Assembly (NCBI RefSeq): GCF_014642835.1
Contig: NZ_BMJA01000001.1
Coordinates: 1,845,267-1,909,266, forward strand
DNA: 64,000 nt
DNA from: Dyella nitratireducens
Lineage (GTDB): Bacteria; Pseudomonadota; Gammaproteobacteria; Xanthomonadales; Rhodanobacteraceae
Reading direction: 5' to 3'
The notes under the pieces are model-generated. The model was not told where the DNA came from and did not search any database. It was given only the letters and a program-made list of their open reading frames with translations. A program made the translations under genes and the position numbers. Of this stretch, positions 8,436 to 15,919 are shown piece by piece. Numbering within the stretch: position 1 is the first letter of the stretch; every line of letters starts with the position of its first letter.

Positions 8436-8894
8436 TTAGATTGGATCTTGTGCAGAATCCGGCCACGAATCCTCTTGGATGCGGCCAAAAAGGTATGTTT
8501 GCCGCTTCAATTCGTCGAGTTCGTGCCTCAACTCTCTAACAGCATCTCCGGCATCGTAAAGCTGACGGCGCAAACTCTCTTCGCGCTCGTAACTTACGTC
8601 CCGGCACTCTTTCAGAATGGCATGGATCTCAGACTGAATTCTTTCCAAGTCGAGAATCCTTAGCACGGTGTCGAGATTTTTCCTAAGTGTGTCAAAGGCC
8701 TTTTCGTTGCATTGCCCCGAGCATACGGCAGCGCCAAGGGAGGCACTTTCCAGCGCACCATACAAGCGCCACATAAAATCCCTCACTACATTTCGCGCTG
8801 GTGGTGGAACGTAGTAACTGCCGGCTGCGGCGTCAAAGGAAGCTACCCCGCTATCGTCGCTAACGATATCTTTGATCGTGAAATTTGCGCTCAT
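8436..8894 (-). CDS. Hypothetical protein with C-terminal coiled coil
   Basis: A 152-residue protein. The chosen start (MSANFTIKDIVSDD) has AAAAGGGA upstream; the open frame continues further 5' but without a ribosome-binding site. The first 45 residues end in a Tyr/Pro stretch (GSYYVPPPARNVV). A helical segment with two cysteines (GAAVCSGQCNEKAF) follows, then a long heptad-like coiled coil (VLRILDLERIQSEIHAILKE, YDAGDAVRELRHELDELKRQ). It sits between two other unknown genes of the leftward operon. Confidence 0.55.
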   Translation of the reverse strand: MSANFTIKDIVSDDSGVASFDAAAGSYYVPPPARNVVRDFMWRLYGALESASLGAAVCSGQCNEKAFDTLRKNLDTVLRILDLERIQSEIHAILKECRDVSYEREESLRRQLYDAGDAVRELRHELDELKRQTYLFGRIQEDSWPDSAQDPI

Positions 8895-9013
8895 CATAGA
8901 TCCCTTTTGATCCTTCAATAGCGTCGCGCCAGCCAGGGAAGGCGCCCGGCTTTCGGATGGCGGTTCTAGGCGCGGCAACAAGCATGCTGATGCATTTGGA
9001 AACAAATGCAGTT

Positions 9014-9388
9014 CTAATCATCGGCCCGTTGAGAAACCTCAATGATGCAAGTGCCATGCTTGCGGCCCCACCCCTTTAGCACCTCTATTTCAGATACCAA
9101 ATCTTTGAGCAGAGCTCTTTGGGCGCATTGCAATCCTTCGACTACATACGCGCTTAGAGGGGTGTAGGCGATTCCTTCTTTGTCATCTGCAAGAAGCTTG
9201 TTCCTAGCATCGGCATCGAAGAGATTTAATATTCCCTCAAGCCCGCAGATCTTTTCTTGGAGTGAGGCCATGCGGCGGGAGATTGCATCACTCCATCCGC
9301 TTAGCGCCCACTCATTCTCATACCAAATAGGCTCAGGGCTCGAAATTGAAAGGGTTTCAACAATGGTATCTGCCGCGGATGAATCCAT
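9014..9388 (-). CDS. Hypothetical protein downstream of the C4-type RNA
   Basis: A 124-residue soluble helical protein (MDSSAADTIVETLSISSPEP, SLQEKICGLEGILNLFDADA, LKDLVSEIEVLKGWGRKHGT). The start is fixed by GGAGG 7 bases upstream of ATG; the much longer open frame to 9967 runs over intergenic sequence and an opposing gene. It is the first protein gene after the C4-type antisense RNA, the place where P1-like phages carry the antirepressor/icd genes, so its expression may be governed by that RNA. Product function unknown. Confidence 0.6.
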   Translation of the reverse strand: MDSSAADTIVETLSISSPEPIWYENEWALSGWSDAISRRMASLQEKICGLEGILNLFDADARNKLLADDKEGIAYTPLSAYVVEGLQCAQRALLKDLVSEIEVLKGWGRKHGTCIIEVSQRADD

Positions 9389-9458
9389 GACTTCGCCTCC
9401 AAATCGCTGGTGATAGAAGCACCTATGTCGACATGACAAGGGTGGCGGACGTGCAGGG

Positions 9459-9537
9459 GTGGAAAGCCGGCTAGTAGGTAACCGGTCAGCGCAAGGCTGC
9501 CCTGCACGCCCACCATAAAGCGGGCATGACGCAACGG
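9459..9537 (-). promoter_or_regulatory. Leader region complementary to the C4-type RNA
   Basis: On the leftward transcript this leader contains CCGTTGCG (9530-9537) and TTTCCAC (9459-9465). These are exact complements of CGCAACGG (9561-9568) and GTGGAAA (9585-9591) inside the upstream RNA. Paired complementarities of this kind are how C4 RNA represses its target in phages P1 and P7. Confidence 0.5.
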
Positions 9538-9541
9538 GCAC

Positions 9542-9624
9542 AAAAAAAGCGCCATAGGCGCCGTTGCGCCTACTAATTCTCAGGTTTCCACGCCTGGTCC
9601 CCGAATTGGCAGGGACTCGCTGAC
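9542..9624 (-). ncRNA. Probable C4-type antisense RNA with terminator
   Basis: The leftward strand carries a compact structured segment of about 75 nt. It has a GGGGAC/GTCCC stem, the stretch CCAGGCGTGGAAACCTGAG, and a final GCGCC-TAT-GGCGC hairpin followed by seven T residues. Arrangement and wording resemble the C4 immunity RNA of phages P1/P7 and many prophages. Two blocks (8 and 7 nt) are exactly complementary to the transcript just downstream. The family assignment is from memory of the C4 motif; the hairpin, T-run and complementarities are seen directly. In P1, C4 is cleaved from a longer transcript and blocks translation of the antirepressor operon. Confidence 0.6.
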
Positions 9625-9651
9625 ATTGCTCCCTGGCAGGCCGCTTGTCAA
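9622..9651 (-). promoter_or_regulatory. Candidate promoter of the C4-type RNA
   Basis: A consensus -35 hexamer TTGACA (9646-9651 on the minus strand) is followed after 17-18 bases by a weak -10 (CAATGT or AATGTC). Transcription from here would start at about the first base of the C4-type RNA. Confidence 0.45.
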
Positions 9652-9689
9652 CTTCCCTCAATTGCGCTTTGATGGTCGAAAGGGGGTAT

Positions 9690-10034
9690 ATGGACGATAC
9701 CAACGCAAGACCGCGGCACCGCCGGCGCTGGCTCATCGCGCTAATCGTTTTCTGTGCACTTACGATTGCCGCATACACGCAACTGACAATCTTCGTTGTG
9801 CCTCCGATTGGAGCTGTCCCTGAAGGGCGCACCATCGTCATGCTGCGCTTAAACAAAACCAAGTTTATCGACAGCCCCGACGCAATGTGCGATCGAATGA
9901 TGAGCGGCGTGAGCTTGATATGTCGCGGGATTGCCATAGCGGCTGTAGCGCGCAATATGACCGTCATCGCACGACTTCCGTACAGCGAAACTCTTTATCT
10001 CATTTCCACCGATGGCAAGACGTATTCGAGGTGA
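9690..10034 (+). CDS. Hypothetical single-pass membrane protein
   Basis: A 114-residue protein with a basic N-terminus (DDTNARPRHRRRW), one transmembrane helix (LIALIVFCALTIAAYTQLTIF) and an extracytoplasmic domain. That domain contains three cysteine/methionine spots (DAMCDRMMSGVSLICRG) and ends YLISTDGKTYSR. GGGGG lies just before the chosen ATG; a start at 9645 lacks one. It runs divergently from the C4 RNA and is 3 bases from the next gene, so the two are probably co-transcribed. Confidence 0.6.
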   Translation: MDDTNARPRHRRRWLIALIVFCALTIAAYTQLTIFVVPPIGAVPEGRTIVMLRLNKTKFIDSPDAMCDRMMSGVSLICRGIAIAAVARNMTVIARLPYSETLYLISTDGKTYSR

Positions 10035-10037
10035 ATT

Positions 10038-10757
10038 ATGGGCGTTCTCATCATTGCAGCTGTCATCGGATTACTTCCAGCATTCATCGCTCAGAGTAAA
10101 GGCCGTTCTTTCGGATTGTGGTGGCTATATGGTGCTGCGATTTTCATCATCGCAACACCACATGCATTGCTGCTGAAGCCTGATCACAAGGGGCTTGATC
10201 AAGCTAAGATCGAGAGCGGCCTCAAAAAATGCCCACAGTGCGCCGAGTTCGTAAAGGAAGAAGCTCGAATCTGCCGCTTTTGCCAGCACACATTTGATGC
10301 ACCTGCACCGATCAACTTAGGTGGAGCAATGATCGAGGGCAAGACGGACATCTATGCAATGATCGCTGCCACGGTCAATGGTGATCGTTGGTTATGCGCC
10401 GATGCGTGCGCGATGTTTCTCGGTATGATCGCAGCGAAAGGTTCGCCGAATCGCCGAGGCTTTCTGGAGCGTGTCGCATGCCGACGTGACTTTCCAAAGC
10501 CGAATCCGATCACGCGATCATGGAAGAAATCGGAAGTCGGCGAATGGGCGATGAATCAGAAGCGACAACGACGAGCGATCACAGGGAACATTGATGAGCC
10601 TTTGCCTGTACTGCGACGAGCTCGCCGAGGTGACTCGCACCCGCCTGAAGCGCAAACAGGTCGAGTTCTTGGTGCGGAATGGAATCCGACATTACGTCGA
10701 TGCCCATGGCTGGCCTGTAGTCACTCGCGCAGCTATCGGTATAGGTTCAGAAGTTGA
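10038..10757 (+). CDS. Membrane zinc-ribbon segment fused in frame to an excisionase-like domain
   Basis: The open frame encodes 239 residues in three parts. Residues 1-45 hold a signal-anchor and a membrane helix; residues 60-90 form a zinc ribbon (CPQCAEFVKEEARICRFC). Residues 115-180 resemble an AlpA/excisionase-like DNA-binding domain (GDRWLCADACAMFLGM, NRRGFLERVACRRDFPKPN, SWKKSEVGEWAM). The last 55 residues overlap the DUF4224 gene in another frame and look non-coding, so an original stop near 10590 was probably lost. The excisionase part may be its own gene starting at ATG 10330 after GGTGGAG. Membrane anchor plus DNA-binding domain would be unusual, so two fused genes are likely. Confidence 0.5.
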   Translation: MGVLIIAAVIGLLPAFIAQSKGRSFGLWWLYGAAIFIIATPHALLLKPDHKGLDQAKIESGLKKCPQCAEFVKEEARICRFCQHTFDAPAPINLGGAMIEGKTDIYAMIAATVNGDRWLCADACAMFLGMIAAKGSPNRRGFLERVACRRDFPKPNPITRSWKKSEVGEWAMNQKRQRRAITGNIDEPLPVLRRARRGDSHPPEAQTGRVLGAEWNPTLRRCPWLACSHSRSYRYRFRS

Positions 10758-10806
10758 GACCAAAATTGCGCCAAAACCGTGGCATCCGAATAAAGCGATC
10801 GATTAG
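10594..10806 (+). CDS. DUF4224-type phage protein
   Basis: A 70-residue protein matching DUF4224: a cysteine-containing start (MSLCLYCDELAEVT), then QVEFLVRNGIRHYVDAHGWPVVTRAAI. AGGGA lies 7 bases before the ATG. In Xanthomonadales and Pseudomonas prophages this small gene sits directly upstream of, and often overlaps, a tyrosine integrase and follows an excisionase-like gene. Here the excisionase-like domain is upstream as expected, but no integrase follows. Confidence 0.7.
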   Translation: MSLCLYCDELAEVTRTRLKRKQVEFLVRNGIRHYVDAHGWPVVTRAAIGIGSEVETKIAPKPWHPNKAID

Positions 10807-10933
10807 CGCTATACGATAGACCGCCAGATTCGTTGGCGACCGGCTGAGGTAACAGTGCCGACGTTTCAGTGGCGAGCTGCCGTTCTTTTGTCGCGATATG
10901 TAAGGGGCCTTAGGACAACCGAAGGGGGATGCC

Positions 10934-12031
10934 ATGCTTGGGAAGTCAATCGCGATTGCAGTTCTGACCTCAGTTGCTCTTTTTTTAAGACCGACTCAGG
11001 CAGCCGACGAACGATGCTTTAAGACCATTCAGGTGCCGAAATATCAACTCGCAGAAGTTCCATTCGTAGCTCTGCCAGATCAGCATTCGGATTCAATGCA
11101 GCTTGCATCGGTGCAGCTTGCAGATGGAGGCACATGTGCTCTCTTGAATTCAGATCGCGCGCATAACTACGAAAGAGTTTTATGTAAAGACGCGCGTGGC
11201 GTCACCAAGTCCAGTGCGGCCCTGCAACCTGGATTCGGAGCAGTGGCGACTTTTTCCAAGACGGGTGTCGCCGTGCTTGTGGGGAGGAAAGTATGGAACG
11301 GTCCTGTATTGATGTTCGTTGCCTATACCGATGGTCACATCAACGGACCATACTCCGGGGGGAATGGCGCGACAAACGGTGCACAGCCTCAATTCTTGAG
11401 TGATGGAACCACGTTGCTTCCATTGAATGGCGGCTACCTGTTTGTGCGTCCGAATGGCAATACGTTCACATTCGTGCCGAAAAACAACGTAACTGTATTT
11501 TCTGCAGCCGTTATGGGTGACGACACTAGCGTTTTTGGAAGCACCAACGGAAGTATCTATGTAGTCAATTCAGATGGTAGCGTCCAAAACATTATCTCGG
11601 ACCGGCCCGGGAGTTTCTCTCAGCCAGCCGTTGAGGCTGATGGGACTGTAGTGCTCACAGATGACGATTCTGTCCAACTGCTGAGCCAAGATGGGTTGTT
11701 GAAGACCAAGTATGTGATGCCGAGTGAGGGCGGGTTGACATTTGGCCCTCTTATTATGCTAAACGGGAACGTGGTCATATCAAACGCTTTGGGTGTCGCT
11801 GTACTTGGAAATGACGGAAGCTTTATTGATTACTTCAAGATACCGGGGAGTGATGGTCCAGCAACCAATCACCAATGGATAGTTCCACCGCGTTTGGCGC
11901 CAGACGGCACGATCGACATGACGGTTTACAAGAGCCGAGGAGGGACTTTCCCATTGGCTGTGAAGCTCCAGCAGGTTCCCGGCCAATTCAATGAGCGCCA
12001 CGTTCAAATTCCAGGCGTTTGTCGAAACTAA
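10934..12031 (+). CDS. Secreted beta-propeller-like protein
   Basis: A 365-residue protein with a signal peptide (LGKSIAIAVLTSVALFLRPTQA). Many repeated beta units of the form DGTxxLxxxxGxxxxxxxDG follow: FLSDGTTLLPLNGGYLFV, GSTNGSIYVVNSDGSVQ, VEADGTVVLTDDDSVQLLSQ and VVISNALGVAVLGNDGSF. This is a PQQ/WD-type blade pattern for an exported propeller, usually a binding or scaffold fold. It has four cysteines and no catalytic motif that I can identify. AAGGGGG precedes the ATG. It ends in a 4-base overlap with the convergent lipoprotein gene. Confidence 0.65.
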   Translation: MLGKSIAIAVLTSVALFLRPTQAADERCFKTIQVPKYQLAEVPFVALPDQHSDSMQLASVQLADGGTCALLNSDRAHNYERVLCKDARGVTKSSAALQPGFGAVATFSKTGVAVLVGRKVWNGPVLMFVAYTDGHINGPYSGGNGATNGAQPQFLSDGTTLLPLNGGYLFVRPNGNTFTFVPKNNVTVFSAAVMGDDTSVFGSTNGSIYVVNSDGSVQNIISDRPGSFSQPAVEADGTVVLTDDDSVQLLSQDGLLKTKYVMPSEGGLTFGPLIMLNGNVVISNALGVAVLGNDGSFIDYFKIPGSDGPATNHQWIVPPRLAPDGTIDMTVYKSRGGTFPLAVKLQQVPGQFNERHVQIPGVCRN

Positions 12032-12522
12032 AGCGCGAGTTTCGCCAAGTTGCCTTGCACGACAATGTGCGACTCCTTACATGCCTTGAATGAACTTGAG
12101 AAAAATATGTGGTCAGCCACATCCGTAAACTGGATCTTGAAACTCTTGCCATAGTCTTCGCTCGTCAGGTCATATAGCGAAGCCACTAGTTCAGTCGAGT
12201 CACCAGGTCCGATAGATAATGTGAGCAATTGCACTGGTGGATGTGAGCCCGGACCATGTCTCCAATCAGTCGTGCCGCCATCATCGAGTATTTTGTAACT
12301 GAACCCGTTGAGGACGTACGGAGGTGACTCGGAATCAACCTCAATCTTTAACTTTCCCCGACTGTCGTTGCGTACAGCTATGTGCACAGGAATCTCTCGA
12401 TCCGAGATACCGCAAATCTGGGACACTGGTTCGACAACAAGCTTGACTCGAGCTAGGTCAACAGTGGCGCAGCCAGTCATCAATATGGCTCCAGCAACGA
12501 TAAGAACTTTCATGCGGCGCAT
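12028..12522 (-). CDS. Hypothetical lipoprotein
   Basis: A 164-residue protein with a lipobox (VLIVAGAILMTGCATV; acylated Cys at about residue 18). The mature part is beta-rich and Ig-like in pattern (VPVHIAVRNDSRG-type segment IPVHIAVRNDSRGKLKIEV, GPGDSTELVASLYDLTSE). It contains two further cysteines that could form a disulfide. No known family. AGGATT lies before the first ATG. It heads toward, and marginally overlaps, the secreted propeller gene. Confidence 0.6.
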   Translation of the reverse strand: MRRMKVLIVAGAILMTGCATVDLARVKLVVEPVSQICGISDREIPVHIAVRNDSRGKLKIEVDSESPPYVLNGFSYKILDDGGTTDWRHGPGSHPPVQLLTLSIGPGDSTELVASLYDLTSEDYGKSFKIQFTDVADHIFFSSSFKACKESHIVVQGNLAKLAL

Positions 12523-12577
12523 GGCAAATCCTATCCTAGAAAGGTGTCCGCTTTGCCGGCCGCCAGCCCCTGCAGCA

Positions 12578-12922
12578 CTACAACCATCGCCATACCCATT
12601 GGATCGTTCCTGCCAGGGTTAACACCCAATAGGTCGTGCCAGTCACAGCGAACACGCCTGCTAATACACGCTCGAAGATCACGTCACTCCAGAATGCTTC
12701 AGGCGAGTTGCGCCGGGTGAATATTCCACCTCCGCGCGCGCGAGTAAATCCCCTTTTCACTATTCGCGCGCTGTCCCATACGAAGTAGATTGCGAGCGGA
12801 ATATCCAGTGGCCCCGCGAGAAATTCGAGAAAGGCTAATCTGTGCCGATCAGTGTCGGTCAACGTGCACCCTCCAAGAAGGGCTGTTGAGGCAATGATGA
12901 GGAAATGCATGAGACGCCGCAT
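12578..12922 (-). CDS. Small lipoprotein / membrane protein
   Basis: A 114-residue protein beginning with a lipoprotein signal (MHFLIIASTALLGGCTLT) and containing two later hydrophobic stretches (LAGPLDIPLAIYFVW and LAGVFAVTGTTYWVLTLAGTI). It resembles the YceK-type small lipoproteins, which have a similar PLDLPLSAVLDT-like segment. That resemblance is weak and from memory. AGGGG lies 7 bases before the ATG. It precedes the other lipoprotein gene on the same strand. Confidence 0.55.
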   Translation of the reverse strand: MRRLMHFLIIASTALLGGCTLTDTDRHRLAFLEFLAGPLDIPLAIYFVWDSARIVKRGFTRARGGGIFTRRNSPEAFWSDVIFERVLAGVFAVTGTTYWVLTLAGTIQWVWRWL

Positions 12923-12999
12923 AACTAGCCCCTAGGTCACTGCCGTGTTGCGCGGGTGGTGATCATTGGTTGAGGTCCCGTGCATCAACACCAAAAAGC

Positions 13000-13024
13000 A
13001 AAGCCCCAGCATTGCCGGGGCTTT
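13000..13024. terminator. Hairpin terminator
   Basis: AAAGCCCC and GGGGCTTT form an 8-bp stem around a short loop. The minus-strand copy continues GCTTTTTGG, so it more likely stops leftward transcription. Confidence 0.55.
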
Positions 13025-13425
13025 GGACACGTCCTGTGCATGATGCCCCACTCGTCGGATCGCGACATCCTGTTGCGACTGACATCCGTGTCACCAGCCG
13101 AATGTCGGCGGGACTCACGGGGCACAGGGTTATTCTGTGCGACTGCATGAGACTCGGCTATCAGGGGCCTTCGCTTTCTGTTGTAGGCGAACTCCTACAG
13201 TAAGCACTCGCTCGCAAGTACACGGATAACCGTCTGCGGCTGGGAAGGTCCGCTTCGAGTCGAAGTGGACATTAGCGAAGCAGGTCTTGCCGATTCCGCG
13301 CGCAACATTCCATTGGTGATACTTGCGACGTCAGCTTCTTGCGTGACAGGATTTGGCAGGGGAATCTTGGCCGTATCACCGATGGATCGCAACTTACTGC
13401 GATCCACGCTCCCCGTGTGACTTAA
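13025..13425. other. No gene seen
   Basis: About 400 bases with no supported gene. A 70-residue minus-strand frame (13195-13407) has no recognisable features. The region leads into a truncated propeller gene and is probably eroded sequence. Confidence 0.4.
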
Positions 13426-13671
13426 GGAAAGTCAGGCGAGGCCAGGCGCCACATGTCAGACGGGGCGATCGCGGAATCCACCACCATTGTCGCCGTCGAT
13501 GACTACAACCACGACGGCCTTGCCGATCTGGTGTGGAGCAACGGCAGCAACCTGACTCTGTCGACTAACGCGGGCACATGCGCATCGCAGTGCACCTTCA
13601 CGCCCACCACGCTCGCGGCACCCGCCGCAGGCATGACTGTCTTCAAGAAGAACGTGCCCAACACGCCATAA
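13426..13671 (+). pseudogene. Remnant of an FG-GAP/VCBS-repeat protein
   Basis: Only the C-terminal part of a repeat protein remains. It reads STTIVAVDDYNHDGLADLVW, the calcium-binding FG-GAP/VCBS signature DxNxDGxxD, then SNGSNLTLSTN and a short tail. The frame is closed upstream by a TAA, and no signal peptide or further repeats precede it, whereas intact family members have many repeats. A strong terminator directly follows the stop, so the 3' end is original and the 5' part has been lost. Confidence 0.6.
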
Positions 13672-13677
13672 GCGAAA

Positions 13678-13725
13678 CGGCGACGATGAAACGGAAAGTA
13701 TCCGCTTCGTCGTCGCCGCATTTTT
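13678..13725 (+). terminator. Strong Rho-independent terminator
   Basis: A long stem (GGCGACGA pairing with TCGTCGCC and continuing through GAA/TTC and CGGA/TCCG) is followed by GCATTTTTC. It lies 6 bases after the stop of the VCBS remnant. Confidence 0.8.
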
Positions 13726-13829
13726 CAATTTTCATCGATGCCGTTGCGCCAACCTCGCGCGCACGTCCGGACACTCAACTATCACAAAACTCTGCGATAC
13801 ATCGTATCGAATGTATGCGCGAAGTCAAA

Positions 13830-14189
13830 CTAGCGATGGCCAATTCGATAAATTACTGCAGGACTTCGTGGCGACGTAGATTCAAAGGGGCGTTCGTAAT
13901 CATCGACTGACCAGCGAACAAACCGTAACACACAGATGCCCTCCCTAAACTGACGCGACGCCTCGTCCAGCATGTCGCGTACTGTTCGAGAATCATCTTT
14001 GAAAAATGGCTCTGCATGTAACGATTCAAGATCCGTTGCCGCATTGGCAGCGATATGCATCGTCACATCATTAATGAATGTTCGAAATTTCGCAGATTTC
14101 GCCACGAAATCCGAATCGCAACCAAATTCAGCAAGAACCCCAATTCGGCCGAGATGGACGTAAGAGTGCAAAACTCGATAGATGGGCAT
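13830..14189 (-). CDS. Short EF-Ts-like protein
   Basis: A 119-residue protein that looks like one subdomain of translation elongation factor Ts. It has SYVHLGRIGVLAEFGCDSDF and VAKSAKFRTFINDVTMHIAA, which match the EF-Ts pattern of G-R-IGVLVE-C-TDFVA followed by F--L--DIA-HIAA. It also has EGICVLRFVRW, like the EF-Ts ENI-VRRF segment. It lacks the N-terminal UBA-like domain that binds EF-Tu, and full EF-Ts is about 290 residues. The start at 14189 has GGGGTG upstream. It sits alone inside the element. Whether it interacts with EF-Tu is unknown. Confidence 0.65.
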   Translation of the reverse strand: MPIYRVLHSYVHLGRIGVLAEFGCDSDFVAKSAKFRTFINDVTMHIAANAATDLESLHAEPFFKDDSRTVRDMLDEASRQFREGICVLRFVRWSVDDYERPFESTSPRSPAVIYRIGHR

Positions 14190-14497
14190 TCTTATCACCC
14201 CAACAGCAATAGATGACGCCTACTTTAGGTCTGTTTTGGGTCGAAGGTGGAGGCTCAACTCAAGCCGACTCATCTCCGCCTCACGGGGCCAGCGATTGAG
14301 TCGCGAGCAAACACCGATCATATCGTCCAGTGAGCAGATGTCATAAAAAGGGGGCTTCGCTAGTGATCGTACCGCTGCCTGCCCAAAGGTTCATTGTGCT
14401 CGTTTCGAAGCAAGTTAATGAACTGGCGCAGAGACAAGGTAGCGCAGCTCAAGCATTCGGCGAGCTTCAGCAGAACGATTGGTGCACTGAGAGCAGA
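14190..14497. other. Intergenic, no gene seen
   Basis: About 300 bases between two leftward genes. It should contain the promoter of the EF-Ts-like gene. No clear hexamers, repeat or RNA structure stands out. Confidence 0.4.
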
Positions 14498-15007
14498 CTA
14501 GAGTGCCTTACACCACGAGGAGTGATCGGTCTCTGCCAGCTTAAAGATGCGCTGGGTTACTCCAACCCTGCCTGCATTTTGACCATCCTGACCGACCTCG
14601 TCGACGATCAAGCCGCAGTGCTGAATACCGCCACTGGTGACCGCCTGTGCAACATATCGCCGCCCGCTACTGGGCGTGAATGTGGCCATTCCTGTGCATA
14701 TGTGATTGACGATGTTCGATCCGGAGACTGTCGCTCCAGTACCCACGCTGATAGAAATGGTGACCGGCTCGCCGCCCCTTACGTTGATCCATTTGGGCGC
14801 ACCCGCGATGCCGCCATATACCCACTTTCGTCCTGAGCATGTTTCGGAATGGTCGTATATCTGACCAACACTCGAGTAATTGGAATTGCCGGACAGAAAT
14901 ATGGCGGCCGTGTCACTGCTGGCAGGCAGTGACTTATATATGGGTGGAAGACACGACGATAGTAAAAGGCAAGCAGCAACGAGCCAAGCTATCTTTACCA
15001 GCTTCAT
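14498..15007 (-). CDS. Hypothetical lipoprotein
   Basis: A 169-residue protein with a lipobox (IAWLVAACLLLSSCLPP). The mature part has an alternating beta pattern (AAIFLSGNSNYSSVGQIYDH, NVRGGEPVTISISVGTGATV) and five cysteines. The start at MKLVKIAW is chosen because a signal peptide must be N-terminal; the open frame extends 17 codons further upstream. No recognised family. Carried on the element among other envelope-type genes. Confidence 0.6.
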   Translation of the reverse strand: MKLVKIAWLVAACLLLSSCLPPIYKSLPASSDTAAIFLSGNSNYSSVGQIYDHSETCSGRKWVYGGIAGAPKWINVRGGEPVTISISVGTGATVSGSNIVNHICTGMATFTPSSGRRYVAQAVTSGGIQHCGLIVDEVGQDGQNAGRVGVTQRIFKLAETDHSSWCKAL

Positions 15008-15232
15008 GCCATGCCCCCCTTCGTGGCCGGAACGATGATCTAGTCTATTCGATGACACCTGTTACTGCGCCTCTCTTCCCGCCAGGCTGACCAAATTTCC
15101 TTCATACTCTTCTTGTGCGCTTTGCGGCGAACGAACTGATTTCTAATCAACACGCACATGACAACGAAGAGAGCAAAAGCAGTCTTCAGGGTGCCTTGCC
15201 ATGTGATCGGACCACTTCTTGCCTAGCGGATC

Positions 15233-15883
15233 TTAGTGAACTGGTGTCGTGACAGAAGAAGCGCTTTGCGCCGGACAGACAGGTTTGTGCGGCTGCGACT
15301 CTTTCTTCACAACATTATGCGCAGTCCAGATTGTGACAAATAGCAAGACTGACACCGTAATCCATGATGCCGATCGCTTTGTTATTCCAGAAGCGGTCAA
15401 ATCAAATGCACCGGTGGCGAACACCACTGGAGCGCAAACCGCCAGCAACAAAAGGAACAGAGCTGCCCCACCGCCCACATGTGCACAAGACTCGGAGGTG
15501 CTTATGTAGATTGCGCCCACTGCACCGATGAAGGCGCCAACCATGATGGATGCGGCGTCGGATGTTGCCTTTCTCAAGCGACGCGAAAAAGAACTCTCTT
15601 CTATCTCTGCCGCGAAAAAGGTGGCCCTTACGAGTTCAAAAATTCTAGCAACGCACCAACATAGCAGGAAGAAAAGCATCGGTTTGACGTCTACGACAGA
15701 CATCACAAGCTTAACCAGAGTGTCCCAATCAACTTTTACGGCAAATATCGTTGAGCATCCGACGATCAGAGCAACACTGGCTGCGGTCTTGTAGCTTTCT
15801 TGCAACTCCTTCGACCAAATGCCTTTTAGCCGTTGGTTGTATGTGCCATCCATGACTCCACCAGTTTCATTAGTTGCCGCCAT
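15233..15883 (-). CDS. Hypothetical multi-pass membrane protein
   Basis: A 216-residue protein with about five hydrophobic segments: KTAASVALIVGCSTIFAV, PMLFFLLCWCVARIFELV, ASIMVGAFIGAVGAIYI, GGGAALFLLLLAVCAPVVFA and SWITVSVLLFVTIWTA. The tail is cysteine- and serine-containing (HKPVCPAQSASS). No family recognised. An alternative start 10 codons downstream (MDGTYNQ) also has a GGAG upstream. It is followed on the same strand after a short gap by two more membrane-protein genes. Confidence 0.6.
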   Translation of the reverse strand: MAATNETGGVMDGTYNQRLKGIWSKELQESYKTAASVALIVGCSTIFAVKVDWDTLVKLVMSVVDVKPMLFFLLCWCVARIFELVRATFFAAEIEESSFSRRLRKATSDAASIMVGAFIGAVGAIYISTSESCAHVGGGAALFLLLLAVCAPVVFATGAFDLTASGITKRSASWITVSVLLFVTIWTAHNVVKKESQPHKPVCPAQSASSVTTPVH

Positions 15884-15919
15884 TCGAGCATGAAAAACCC
15901 CGCCGGAGCAGGGTTCTTT

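Noticed and set aside
9301-9555. 84-codon minus-strand frame running from the C4-type RNA terminator into the next gene
   Set aside because: It begins inside the RNA hairpin and overlaps the better-supported gene at 9014-9388; a regulated leader peptide is possible but unproven.
10127-10140. TGGTGGCTAT match to the tRNA-Met 3' end as a second attachment site
   Set aside because: Ten bases only and inside a coding frame (WWLYG); likely coincidence.
13195-13407. 70-codon minus-strand frame
   Set aside because: No ribosome-binding site, motif or neighbour supports it; it lies in apparently eroded sequence.
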